A stretch of DNA of 64,000 bases from Phylloscopus collybita (taxonomy: Eukaryota > Chordata > Aves > Passeriformes > Phylloscopidae): the NCBI GenBank assembly GCA_027886175.1, contig JAJNNQ010000137.1, positions 1,182,001-1,246,000 on the forward strand. Direction: 5' to 3'. A model generated the notes under the pieces. The model ran no database searches and was not told the origin of the DNA. It saw only the letters and a list, made by a program, of their open reading frames with translations. The position numbers and the translations under genes were made by a program. Shown here piece by piece: positions 46,600 to 57,455 of this stretch (position 1 is its first letter; each line of letters opens with the position of its first letter).

Positions 46600-46835
46600 A
46601 CAGGGAGGTCTGTGAGGCACATCTGGAGTGTCCAGCTGTGTCCAGCCCTGGGCTCCTCAGGACAGGAGGGAGCTGGAGCTGCTGGGGCAGGGCCAGAGGA
46701 GGGATATGGGGATGGTTCAGGGCTTGGAGCTGCTCCACGCCCAGGAGAGGGGACACGGCTGAGGGACCCCATCCATGGGGATCCACATCCCAAGGGAGGT
46801 GACAAAGGCTGGAGCAGGCTCTGCTCCGGGGCCCC
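46600..46835 (+). mobile_element. CR1 LINE, left part, interrupted
   Basis: 'gtgtccagccctgggctcct', 'ggagctgctggggcaggg' and 'ggtgacaaaggctggagcag' are the middle 3' region of CR1, farther from the tail than most copies. The element is broken by the repeat arm at 46836. Confidence 0.85.
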
Positions 46836-47210
46836 AATGTGCAATTTCCCCTCCCAGATTCTGGGTTTGCATCACAATCTTTCACCAAAGTCAATAAAAT
46901 TGAAATTAGGGTCCACCTGAACCTGTTGATTGATTTTTGGATATTGATTCAGTTGGTGTTGCTAAATAAAACTTGTTCTGTAGAATAATCTGAAGTTTAG
47001 GGGTTTTTGCAGGATAGGATTAGAGTGGGGTAAGGAAAAACATCTTCCCAAGGTTCTGTTTCCATCAGATGGGATGGAGGCTGAATCTTGGTGCAGTGAT
47101 AATGGTGAATGACCCACCTGGACTGTCCAATCTCACATTAAAATATCATAAAAAGGAGTTTTATATCCCCATTTCTGCTGCTGTTTTAATTTAATTGGAG
47201 AAGATTCCCT
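46836..47210 (+). repeat. Inverted-repeat arm 2 (375 bp, unclassified element), inside a CR1
   Basis: Starts aatgtgcaatttcccc and ends gaagattccct. It has AATAAA at about 46894 and again inside ctaaataaaactt. It lies within a CR1, so it is younger than that CR1. No clean target duplication is visible; cccaa occurs near both ends. Confidence 0.88.
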
Positions 47211-47575
47211 CTAAACCAGTCCCAAACTGGGCTGGGGGCACCAGAGGAGGAATGGTCAGGGACTGAACCCAGGAATTCCCCCTGGATGTGGGGCAGAACT
47301 CTGCCCTGGGCAGAGACCAGAGAGGGGCTGGAGTCTCCTCCCTGGGGACCTTCCAGAGCTACCTGGACACCTGGACACTGCCCTGGGCAGAGACCAGAGA
47401 CCAGAGAGGGGCTGGAGTCTCCTCCCTGGGGACCTTCCAGAGCCACCTGGACACTGCCCTGGGCAGAGACCAGAGAGGGGCTGGAGTCTCCTCCTTGGGG
47501 ACATTCCAGAGCCACCCGGACACTGCCCTGTGCTCTGGGATGGCCCTGCTGGAGCAGGGAGTGGGACCAGTGACC
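47211..47575 (+). mobile_element. CR1 LINE, right part, with internal triplication
   Basis: Resumes the CR1: 'aggaattccccctggatgtg', three copies of a 69-77 bp unit, then 'gatggccctgctggagcagg'. The terminal tail is not recognised past about 47575. Confidence 0.85.
47304..47525 (+). repeat. CR1-derived tandem triplication (77, 76 and 69 bp units)
   Basis: Units begin ccctgggcagagaccagaga and end cctggacactg. Unit 1 (47304-47380) has an extra cacctgga, unit 2 (47381-47456) an extra ccagaga, and unit 3 (47457-47525) is the plain 69-bp form. Confidence 0.93.
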
Positions 47576-47827
47576 CCCCGTGCTCCTTTCCACCCTCACT
47601 TATCCTGGAATTCTGTGAAACCACTTCCCAGGCTTTGGGTGACCCATTTCCAACACCCAGGTATCTTCTGGAAAACACCATCCCAAACTGAGGATGCTTG
47701 GGAATGAAGGAAAATCCCTTTTTCCCGGGAGTCATGGATAAAACAAGCGGTGATGGGCACAAGTTACTCCTGGGGAGTTTCTGGTGGCACACAAGGAGAA
47801 AGTCCCTCTCAAGGAGCCATTGGAATA

Positions 47828-47984
47828 AACTTCCCAGGAAGTGGTGGATTCCCCAGGGTTGGGAATTTCAAGATTGTGCTGGACAGGCTGCTGGGCCACC
47901 TTGTCCAGGCTCTGCTTTGCCAGGAAAGGTTGGATCTGATGATCCTTGAGGTCCCTTCCAACCTGGTGTTGTTGTTTCTATGAT
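47828..47984 (+). mobile_element. CR1 LINE, 3' end fragment
   Basis: 'acttcccaggaagtggtgg', 'ggttggatctgatgatcctt' and the end 'cttccaacctggtgttg' followed by tttctatgatg. Yet another CR1 3' end type. Confidence 0.82.
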
Positions 47985-48740
47985 GTGGATATTTCCCTCA
48001 ATAATTAATTGCAATTAATAATGATGGCAAATCCAGGCAGAAGATGAGAGGCAGGAATGGCACAGCTCTTTGGAGGCTCCTTGTTTGCTCTGTCACCACC
48101 AGAGCATCCCAAGGACCCCACTAATGGGAATTACACATTTCCAGAATATGTTTTCAGCCAGAATTTGGTTTCAGTTGTTCCAGGCTGTAGCTACAACCTT
48201 GACCTGATGGAATTCCAAGGTGCAGGGAACACCAGTGGAATAACAACAACCAGACTAAAGCTAACGACGCTTGGTTAGGATGGAGTAAATCCTTCTGGGG
48301 AGCAGCTGAAGGAGTTTTTGTCAGCAGTCAGGGCAGCACAGCAGCCTCCAGCACCTTCCTGAGGCACTCTGGATATTGGTCTGAACAGGAGGAATTTGCC
48401 ACCTGGAAGAAATGATATTCCTGCTTCCAGACCTACAGCTTCCCAGACTTTGTGTGGTTTTAGATATTTATTTCCCAAACTCTAACAGAACCTTCCGAGG
48501 GAGAGCAGTGTACAAAGAGAATTACAGCTTTCACAGGAGGACAAATGATACAAAGGACTGGGCTGGAATTTAATCCCAGTGTCCTCTGTGCCTTGGAAAT
48601 TTGAGGGTATCAGTCCCTGCAGCACTGAAGGTAGCTCATAAAAAAGGGGGAGAGATAAAGACAGGATAAGTAGATAAAGTAGATAAAGTAGATAAAGACA
48701 GGAGAAAGGGGGATGGCTTTAAAATGCCAGAGGACAGGGT
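47985..48740. other. Intronic sequence, one small tandem repeat
   Basis: gtagataaa occurs three times in tandem (about 48669-48697), with related gataaa units on both sides. Nothing else recognised. Confidence 0.45.
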
Positions 48741-48952
48741 TAGATGGGATATTGGGAAGGAATTCCTGGCTGTGTGTGTGGGGAGACCCTGGAGTGGAAT
48801 TCCCAGAGCAGCTGTGGCTGCCCCTGGATCCCTGGAAGTGTCCAAGGCCAGGCTGGACATTGGGGCTTGGAGCCCCCTGGGATAGTGGAAGGTGTTGAAT
48901 TTGGAACTGGGTGATTTTAAGGTCCCTTCCAACCCAAACCATTCCATAATTC
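48741..48952 (+). mobile_element. CR1 LINE, 3' end fragment
   Basis: Long tail from 'agatgggatattgggaagga' through 'cccagagcagctgtggctgc' to 'caaaccattccataatt'. The usual 'tgtccctgcccatggcagg' stretch is deleted. Confidence 0.9.
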
Positions 48953-49568
48953 CTATGCCTCCTTGGTACACCTCACTGGTGACAAAGGTGTGCAGAGGGG
49001 AAAAGTTCACCGGGTAAAAACCATTCCCAAATCCCAGGTCTTGTAATTACCATACAGAACCCCAGGAAAAACCTTGGCAGAAACGCTCTTTTGCAAAGTT
49101 ATGGGTTGGCTCCTGGAGCTGGGGAGGTGACTGTGACAAGGGAACAACACTTGCACCAACTCCTTTCCACATCAAAGGGGAACCGCTGGAGACCAGCTTG
49201 AAAAGGCTTCATCCCCGTCCTCACTAATGCAAAGAGCACAACAAAGCTGCAGCTCAGCCTGGCCACTGAATGAACAAGGAAACAGCAGAGATTGAGGTGG
49301 CTTTGAAACCCGATTTGCATCAAATAGCCACTCCAAAGGGAGGCAAAGGCTGGGAAGCACTAATGAAGATAAAGCAGCTAAGTGAGAACGATGCTTTTGA
49401 AGTGAATCCTCCCACCTCTTGCCCCCCTTCCCCTGCAGGTCCTGCTCACAGACCTGGCTGGGGGAGCACAGGAAAGGCTGAAATCGAGCTGGAAGATTGG
49501 CACCAGGCACTCTGCTGGCTCAGGAGAACTTTGGGTGACCAAATCCCACCCCTGGAGGTGTTCAGCCA
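48953..49568. other. Intronic sequence, nothing recognised
   Basis: No gene or repeat family recognised. The last ~40 bp may already be diverged CR1 (ccctggaggtgttcagcc). Confidence 0.4.
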
Positions 49569-50040
49569 TGCCTGGAAGTGCTCAAGGCCAAGTTGGACAG
49601 GGTTTGGAGCAACCTGGGCTTGTGGAAGGTGTCCCTGCCCATGGAAGATGTCCCTGCCCATGGAAGGTGTCCCTGCCCAGGGAAGATGTCCCTGACCATG
49701 GAAGATGTCCCTGCCCATGGAAGGTGTCCCTGCCCATGGAAGATGTCCCTGACCATGGAAGGTGTCTCTGACCATGGAAGGTGTCCCTGCCCATGGAAGA
49801 TGTCCCTGCCCATGGAAGATGTCCCTGACCATGGAAGGTGTCCCTGCCCATGGAAGGTGTCCCTGCCCATGGAAGATGTCCCTGACCATGGAAGGTGTCC
49901 CTGACCATGGAAGGTGTCCCTGCCCATGGAAGATGTCCCTGACCATGGAAGGTGCCCCTGCCCATGGAAGGTGTCCCTGCCCACGACAGAGGTTGGAATT
50001 GGATCATCTTTAAGGTCCTTCCAACCCAAACCATTCCAGG
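49569..50040 (+). mobile_element. CR1 LINE, 3' end carrying a minisatellite
   Basis: 'gaagtgctcaaggccaagtt' and 'gagcaacctgggcttgtgg' lead into the 19-mer array, and the tail resumes with 'ggttggaattggatcatc' to 'cccaaaccattccagg'. Without the array this is a normal ~130-bp CR1 end. Confidence 0.92.
49625..49985 (+). repeat. Minisatellite, 19 copies of a 19-bp CR1-derived unit
   Basis: Unit gaaggtgtccctgcccatg and variants (aga for agg; gacc for gccc). 361 bp is exactly 19 x 19. The single unit is found once in ordinary CR1 tails in this window. The array opens long frames on both strands that are not genes. Confidence 0.96.
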
Positions 50041-50202
50041 AATCACTGCTGGGTCCTTCAGACAGCCACAAAGCCAAACCTTGTGGTAGGAAAGTTCAAA
50101 ATGAGGTTAAACAGCCCAAAACCAAGCTCAGACCACGTAGTAGCAGCAAGGGCCTCACCACCAAATGCTTTAACGTCCTGATTGATCCAAATCAAGATTA
50201 AT

Positions 50203-50495
50203 TGTAGTCACTGCTTGTCATATTTGGGTTTTCTGAAGTTCTTTCCCAGGGACCTAAACTGGTAAGCAAGGTCATACTTTTTAAACTCTCTTGTTTTTCA
50301 CATTTCTCTCCTAAGGAGGGACTTTGCTTGTTGACCCTTGGTGTTGACCAACGGTTCTAAAGATCCCACCTCTTAGGTGGGTCCATTGTAAAAAGGTATA
50401 AAAATAGCTTCTGAGAATAAACCAGCCCCTTTTTTTGGCGCATCAGCCTTCTGAAATCACAAGTCCATGACTTTCTTTCGTGTCCAACAGCGACA
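50203..50495 (+). mobile_element. Short solo LTR (293 bp), canonical ends
   Basis: TGTAGTCACTG ... CAGCGACA, flanked by attaat on both sides (50197-50202 and 50496-50501). The TATA box tataaaaa at 50397 and AATAAA at 50416-50421 are only about 19 nt apart, so the poly-A signal is probably in U3 with a very short R, as in betaretrovirus-like LTRs. The 6-bp duplication agrees with ERVK-type. Confidence 0.93.
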
Positions 50496-50501
50496 ATTAA
50501 T

Positions 50502-51328
50502 TCCTTGTGGGAACTGAGTCTCCCACAGAAAAGCAAAAGGAACCATGGATTTCTGTCATCATTCCAATGACAGCTCAGAATCTCATTTTATTTTCATGTG
50601 CTCAGAGGAACTTTTGCTTTCTTAGGACAAAAGCTGATGTTGCCTTTGTTTTTTTCAGTTTTAAACCCAACAAATGAGACTTGTACTTGGCATCAACACT
50701 GGGCAACAAGAGGCTTTTAGAGAGAGTAACTTTAAACTCGTGTCTGCTGATCAACAGCAAAGATGATCCTAAAGGGAGCTGGGAGGAACTTTTAGGATCT
50801 TGAGATCAGTGGCCACAACACTTCAAAAATACTGACGCAGGACTTCTTTGTGTTGCTCATCTGGGCCATCAGTACCTAAATATTTGGCAACTTTTGTCTC
50901 AAAATAAACACATAACTGAATTTTCAGGATGGGGAGAAGGGCTCATCTTCCCCTCTCATAAAAAAGCAGCTACAGACACCGAGCTTTGGCTGATTATTCA
51001 GGTTTTGAGAGCAAGGGGAGAAAACTGAGGGCTGCAATGACGTGACAATCTCACAGATCACACCTTGGGTGCCACCTTTGAAGGGTTCAGTCTGTTAATG
51101 GCCTTGGTGAGAGCAGGGGAAGGAGGGGGCAGCTCCTTGGGTAGAATCATTAAAATTCCACGATTCCACCTCCCTTAGGAAGCCACGACTGGCACCAGGC
51201 AGGGACACCTGGGTCACCACCATATGGCAGCACAGCAGGAGCACAGCACCCGGACGTGGCAAATTGAGATTTTAAAAAGCTGCCTTGGGAGTCTTCAGAC
51301 ATGACAAAAAAGCTTCTGCACATTTGGG

Positions 51329-51362
<34 letters not shown>

Positions 51363-52034
51363 TATAAATTTTAGATTTCTCCAGTGAGAGCCAAACTCTG
51401 ACAGCTCTTTGGGGGCTTTTGCAGGTCCTGGTGCTTTTACAGCTGTGTCTACCAGGACTCCTCAGTAACACTTCCAAATTAATTCCGACACTTCCCACAT
51501 GAAAAGCGGAGCTTTTGGAAACAGGGGTAAAAGGAAGTGTGACAGATTCAACTATTAAAAAAAAACCCACCAAACCCCAACAATCCAAGAAATCATCCTG
51601 CTCCTTTCTCCCTTTCCCAAGGCTGTGGTGAGATCTCTGGTGGGCAGAAGGTGCTGCTCAGGGTCAGGATTGTGTGGGATCTGTGTTTTGGTTCCTCTGG
51701 ATGCAGGAATAACAGAGGGGACATTTCCATGGCTTGGAAGGATGGAGAGAAAGGCTGGAAAGGGCTCTGAGTCCCTTTTGAACGAGCTCAGTCCAGCTCA
51801 GCTCTGCTCTTCTCCAGCACAGTTGGTTTGGAAAAGAACATTCAAGGACATGAGAGCTTTTATTGAGCCCTGGGGTAAAAAGTGGATTTCTGGAGAAAGG
51901 AAGAGAGTGCAGGATAATGGAACAGATTTTTCCCTGTTATAGAGCAGTGTTCAAGGCAGAAAGTCTCTACCAGCCTGGCCAGGGAAGGACCATTGAAGTG
52001 CCTTCACACACCAAAGCTGAGAAGCAGCTGGAGC
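50502..52034. other. Intronic sequence, nothing recognised
   Basis: Contains an A18 run and (TA)n at 51329-51365. No gene or family recognised. Confidence 0.45.
51329..51365 (+). repeat. A18 plus (TA)9 compound microsatellite
   Basis: A run of A immediately followed by about nine TA units. Confidence 0.9.
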
Positions 52035-52163
52035 TCCTCATCCCTGGAAGTGTCCAAGTCCAGCTTGGAGCTCCCTGGGATAGTGCAAAGGTGTCCCTGC
52101 CCATGGTTTGGGCTGGAATGAGATGATCTTTGGGTCCCTTCCAACCCAAACCATCCTGTGACT
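52035..52163 (+). mobile_element. CR1 LINE, 3' end fragment
   Basis: 'catccctggaagtgtccaag' to 'cccaaaccatcctgtgac', with part of the middle missing ('cccatggtttgggctgg'). Confidence 0.88.
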
Positions 52164-53266
52164 TTTCCCCCCTTTAATGACGAGTTTAACGCGACCTCTC
52201 CCAGCCACCCAGACTGCTCCTCTGGATGTTGGGTGTTCCCTCTCCAGGTGAGGCTGGATCTGGGTGGGAAAGGTGGCACCTGAGGTTCTGACCCCAGCCC
52301 TGCTCTGCAGCATCTCAGAGAGGCTCTGTTGGCACAGCAATGAAGATCTCATCCCTCATGGAACCACCCCGTGGATTCCCTGGCTGAGCAAAGGGAGGCA
52401 TCAGAAAATGCCACGGAATGTTTTCATGGATGATTCAGCACTGAAACACATGGGTTTATGGGTTTTTTTCCCCTCCCAACCCCAAAAACCCTGCTGTGGA
52501 CAAACCATCAGCTGCTCCTTCCCTTTTGGATCTCAGGCTACCCAGGAAATAAGTGGCCTCAGAAATCCATGGAAGCCACAAAGCCAAGGAGAAAGGAGCA
52601 ACGCATCCCTCAAAACTTTTTGTCTTCCTCTGTTCACCTCCCCAGAGATCCAGCCCAGGGCAGCTGATGTTCCAGGGCAGGAAAATGAGGCCAAACAGGT
52701 GGCACCACAGAAAAATAAAAATCAACCCCATTCTTCCCCCATCTCTTTGAGGACCCTGTCAATGTGCTGAAATAAAAGCCTTGATTTGAATTCCCACTTG
52801 GATTTGTGGAATTCTGACACGTCCTCAGTCAAGCAAGATCCCCTCCTTCAATCAGCCCCCATTTTCTGGAGATGCTGGAGAAGGAGGAAGCTGAAGTAAT
52901 TATTGAAAAATCATAAGCAGCAGCTTTGCCCTAATTGCCAGGACTCCTTTGTCATTTTTTTTATTGATTACACAAGTATTGACTGAACTCCCCGAGTCTT
53001 GTGCTGCCGTGATAAGAACAGCAGCCAGCAAAAAACAAAATGCAATTAAGTGACCCAATATCCTGATGAACATTTGTGACTGGGAACAAAAAAAAAGAAG
53101 AGAAGAAGGAAAAGTAAAGCCTGGAAAAAACCCCATTGGTATTGTCCACAGTCAGCAACAGCTGGATCTCTGTGATGGGAGCAATGTCCTTGTCCAGAAA
53201 ACGTGAGTGTTTTACCTCCTACATTCCCAAAGTGGTTGGAGGCATTTAATTCCTTATTTTTCAAAC
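52164..53266. other. Intronic sequence, nothing recognised
   Basis: A gaaataaaagcc motif at about 52769 could be a poly-A signal of an old insert, but nothing else supports that. Confidence 0.35.
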
Positions 53267-53690
53267 ATGGAATGGTTTGGGTGTGAAGGGACCTGAAAGC
53301 TCACCTCATTCCACCCCATGGGCAGGGACACCTCCCACTGTCCCAGGCTGCTCCAAGCCCCAATGTCCAGCCTGGCCTTGGACATTCCAGGGATCCAGGG
53401 GCAGCCACAGCTGCTCTGGCAATTCCAGCCCAGCCAGGAATTCCTTGCCAAGCTCCCATCCATCCCTGCCCTCTGACACTGGGAAGCCATTCCCTGTGTC
53501 CTGTCCCTGCAGCCCTTGTCCCCAGTCCTTCTGCAGCTCTCCTGGAGCCCCTTCAGGCCCTGGAATGTTCTGGAAGCTCTCCCTGGATCCTTCTCCTCTC
53601 CAGGTGAGCACCCCCAGCTCTCTCAGAGCAGAGGGGCTCCAGTCCTGGAGCAGCTCCAGGGCCTCCTCTGGATTCACTGCAGCAATTCTG
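53267..53690 (-). mobile_element. CR1 LINE, long 3' fragment
   Basis: 4022-type copy from the 3' terminus (acatggaatggtttgggtg) through all blocks to 'ggcctcctctggattcactg', one of the deepest copies of this subfamily. Confidence 0.93.
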
Positions 53691-54527
53691 ACCAAGGGAA
53701 TTTTTGTGGATTTGTTTTGGTTTTGTTTCTTTCCCCCCCTGCCTGGCTCTAATTGATTTTTTGACCGTCTCAACTCCAACCACCAAACCAAAACGAAGCC
53801 TCTCTCATTTCCAGCTGTTCAATGCCCATCTCACTGAGCTCTGCTCTTATCGCCACAAACTTTTATAAAAAAGCTGCTTTGATTGGAACAATTTAATGAG
53901 CAATTTTTATCACCCTTCTTCAGTGGGGGAAAAAAAAAACCAAACAACTTCATTCCACAGCATCACCTGCAAGTGTAACAGAAAAAAGGAATTGTATCCC
54001 AATCCTCAAGATCCATCTGCTTTCAGACAGACAAGAACAACTTGCAGGAGGCTCCTGTTGATAAGCCTGGTTTGACGTGGATAGGGATTGCAGGAATTGA
54101 TTTCCTAGGTTGTTTCAGATATGATAAGGAGCATAAATAGTGCAGAAGAACTCCTGAGTTTGCAGATACCACTCTCTTCATTACTGCTCTCTTCCAGCTA
54201 ATCATGATTTTTTTTAAAGAAAAAAAACCACACATTAATTTTTGGCATTGAAAAATAATGTTATTTTTCAAGTAAGAGCTACAGTGTTCAGGGACAGGGC
54301 AGGTGTGGTGCAGATCAAATAAACTACTCCACTTTTCAAGAACAACAACCATTAACAAGATGAAGAAAACGAAAAATATAATATTAAAATATGTTTACTG
54401 CATTATTCTCAACTGTTTGACCTGGGGCAGAAATCAGCAGGTGTGGTGAGATGGTTCAATAATGTCTGTAAAGGTAATTACCAGGTGCAATCATCTCCCC
54501 AGGATTATTCAGAGATTTTAAACACAG
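53691..54527. other. Intronic sequence, nothing recognised
   Basis: No gene or family recognised. Confidence 0.4.
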
Positions 54528-54605
54528 GGGATGGGATGGGATGGGATGGGATGGAATGGAATGGAATGGAATGGAATGGAATGGAATGGAATGGAATGGA
54601 ATGGA
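54528..54605 (+). repeat. Compound pentamer array (ATGGG)n(ATGGA)n
   Basis: Four to five ATGGG units followed by about eleven ATGGA units. The second block equals (GGAAT)n, the core of human satellites II and III, here probably arisen locally. Confidence 0.95.
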
Positions 54606-55118
54606 GCTGTCAGCACTTAGAACTTTTCACTGAATTCAGCTCTAAGTAATGAAGTTTTACAATAAACCACACTCTGAAGATGAAGAAAATTCTTCCAAGA
54701 AGAGTTTTCCCCTCTGTTTCACAAAATATCGACCCTGCTCTTCCTGGTTATGAAACCAAAGTAAAATTTAATTTAAGTCTGGTTTGTTTCTTGCTTTTTT
54801 AGCAAGGCTGGACAAGGAAAGTGGATGGTCAATTTAAGTTTTTTTGCTTGCAAAAACCCCCTAGCATTTACACCCCAGCTCAATACAAATTCCCAATTTC
54901 ACCCTCTTCCATGAGTTGTAAAATGAAATTCTATGGTTGTTCCACAATTCTCTGCAAAACTTAATAAATGGTGTCAGCTGAGAGAACACAACTGCAGGTT
55001 GACACAACCATGGCCAGAATTACAGGAAAGAGCACTTTGATGGTGGAACTCAGCACTGCCCCCACACTGGCCTTGTTCAGAGGCTGTTTTAGTAAAAAAA
55101 AAAAAAAAAGTGAATTTT
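54606..55118. other. Intronic sequence, nothing recognised
   Basis: A tract at about 55094-55109. No family recognised. Confidence 0.4.
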
Positions 55119-55215
55119 CATGGAGTGAATCCCAGGCAGATTCGGTTGGAAGGGGCCTGAAAGATCACCTGGTTCCAAACCCCTGCCATGAACTTTCCAT
55201 CTGTTCCAGTGGACC
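55119..55215 (-). mobile_element. CR1 LINE, 3' end remnant
   Basis: 'catggagtgaatcccaggc' and 'ggttggaaggggcctgaaag', then 'ccaaacccctgccatg'. Diverged. Confidence 0.78.
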
Positions 55216-55559
55216 AGGAGGCTCCAAGAACTGTGCCAGCATTTCTAATTGCAAGACAGGACCATTAATATCCAACTATTCCCAGATGTCAGGGACGAGG
55301 ATTTAGGAGTGGTGCAGAGGGAGTGATGTCCTGTAACAGGGAGAGGTTCAAGCTATGTCCCACCCCAAGGGATGAGCAGCCCCACTGGTGGCCTTGGGAC
55401 CAGACACGAGGGAGATGTTTGGCTGCAGCACATCTGGTTGTACTGCTCCAAACTGCTCTTCCCATCAAAAATCCAGCTGTGGGATGAAGCCTGTGGCATC
55501 AGATGTGATTGTGACTCAAGGGCACAACCCAGCACATGGTCCTGTTGTCCCTCACCCCG
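55216..55559. other. Intronic sequence, nothing certain
   Basis: May include diverged CR1 interior toward its right end; not separable by eye. Confidence 0.3.
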
Positions 55560-55797
55560 TTGGCTTCAGCCCATGGATCCATCCTGTCTGGATCCCACTG
55601 CAGAGCTCCCTGCCCTCCAGCAGATCCACATCCCACCCAACCTGGTGTGATGGGAGAACTGACTGGAGGTGCCCTCGATCCACTTCTCCAGATTTGTGAT
55701 AAAGACCTTAAACAGGACTGGCCCCACAGGACACCACTGGTGGAAATGCACTGCCCACCAGCCTCTGGGCCCAGCCATCCAGCTGGTTCTGTCCCCA
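55560..55797 (-). mobile_element. CR1 LINE interior fragment
   Basis: 'gatttgtgataaagacctta' and 'aacaggactggccccacagg' are a CR1 region upstream of the common tail. The left edge is approximate. A second CR1 abuts it at 55798. Confidence 0.75.
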
Positions 55798-56108
55798 CAG
55801 CATCCCAGGATCACTGAGGTTGGAAAAGCCTTCCCAGACCATCGAGTCCCAGCTGTGCCCAACACTCACCCTGCCCCCAGCCCCCACAGCTCTGAGTGCC
55901 ACGTCCTTGGACACCTCCAGGGATGGGGACTCCAAACCTCCCTGGGCAGCCCTTTCCAGTGCCTGACCAGCCTTTCCAGGAGGAAATTCCTGGGGATGTC
56001 CAACCTGACTCTGCCCTGGCCCAGCCTGAGGCTGTTTGCTCCCATCCTGCTGCTCATTCCCTGGGAGAGGAGGCCAATCCCACCCTGGATCGAGTCCCTC
56101 CACACCAT
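55798..56108 (-). mobile_element. CR1 LINE, 3' fragment
   Basis: Starts 'cacagcatcccaggatcact', then 'ccttcccagaccatcgagtc', 'cacctccagggatggggact', 'ctgccctggcccagcctgag' and 'ccctgggagaggaggccaat'. It matches the type of the 30138 copy. Its 3' tip touches the other fragment, which suggests insertion of one into the other. Confidence 0.9.
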
Positions 56109-56980
56109 GGATTGCTTATCAGTAGATAAGTATCTCTCCCTAGAATGCTTCTTTGCTTGCACAGCAGCAAATTCTTCTCTTTCCCATCTGGAACTTCTTT
56201 CCCTCAGGCTACACCTGCAGCACTCCTGACTATTAAATACCAGCTCCACCAAAAAAATGCAGCTTCCATCCATCCTTCCTTTTCCAAAACCCAGGAGGTG
56301 AACAGCACAAGAGCATCTCAGGCCTTCTCACCTGCCCTGGTTCCTGACAATTAATTGGGAAGAAATCTTGAAACCAGAGGAAAAGAGAAAGGGAATGAAT
56401 CTCATCCTTTTTTGAGGATGTGAGCTCAGGTTCCTGTAGGAACAAACCCAGGGCCAACGGTTTTCCTGCAAAAAGGAAGGAATTGCTTCTCCTGGCACTT
56501 GGGTCTGTAAACTGTTATCTAAAGATTTCCTGAAGCTTTGCCCTCTCTGCTGTGCCCTGCTTCTGGAATCTCAAACAATCCATTTTTAATTTTATGTTTA
56601 AAGGTTTGATGAAAAAGTGATGGGTATTGACTTTTGCTCCGGCTGATTCCCGCTCAGCCCCGCTCCACTGATGAACAAGAAATGTGGGATTTCACAGGAC
56701 TTCAGCAAGGGCTCTTTGGGGACCTCCTAAAACCATGGAAATTAGGAACAGGAGACATCTCCATGAGCATTGAGGGCAGCTAAAAGAGGAGCCTCCACTT
56801 CCAACTCTGTTACTTCCAACTCTTGGTTTCCAGTCCCAGTCCCACTGTGTGCTGCAATTTCCCTTTTGTAATCCTACAGCAAGGGGAGCAGCAGATTGCC
56901 CAAGTGCAGGGGGAGTGCACAGAAAAACTGCTGATCAGTAAATGCAAAGAGAAAAACTTCTTGCCCATAAATAATGGAAA
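56109..56980. other. Intronic sequence, nothing recognised
   Basis: No gene or family recognised. Confidence 0.4.
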
Positions 56981-57455
56981 CATGGAATTGGTTTGGGTTG
57001 GAAAGGACCTGAAAGCTCATCCCATTCCACCCCATGGGCAGGGACACCTCCCACTGTCCCAGGCTGCTCCACACCAGCCTGGGCCTTGGACATTTCCAGG
57101 GATCCAGGGGCAGCCACAGCTGCTCTGGCAATTCCAGCCCAGCCAGGAATTCCTTGCCAAGCTCCCATCCATCCCTGCCCTCTGGCAGTGGGAAGCCATT
57201 CCCTGTGTCCTGTCCCTGCAGGCCTTGTCCCCAGTCCCTCTGCAGCTCTCCTGGAGCCCCTTCAGGCCCTGGAATGTGTTGGAAGCTCTCCCTGGAGCCT
57301 TCTCCTCTCCAGGTGAGCACCCCCAGCTCTGCCAGCCTGGATCCCTGGGAACTGAGGGGCTCCAACCCTGGAGCAGCTCCATAGATTCCTCTGGAATCTC
57401 TCCAGCAGCTCCAGGTCCTGCTGATGTTGTCCCCAGGGTTGGAGCAGCTGAGAAG
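56981..57455 (-). mobile_element. CR1 LINE, long 3' fragment
   Basis: 4022-type copy, about 475 bp, reaching 'tctccagcagctccaggtcc'. A very close relative of the 53267 copy, sharing 'ttccttgccaagctcccatc'. Confidence 0.93.

Noticed and set aside
49446..50077. Long repetitive frames (GHLPWAGTPSM type) on both strands
   Set aside because: Translation of the 19-bp CR1-derived array; not a gene.
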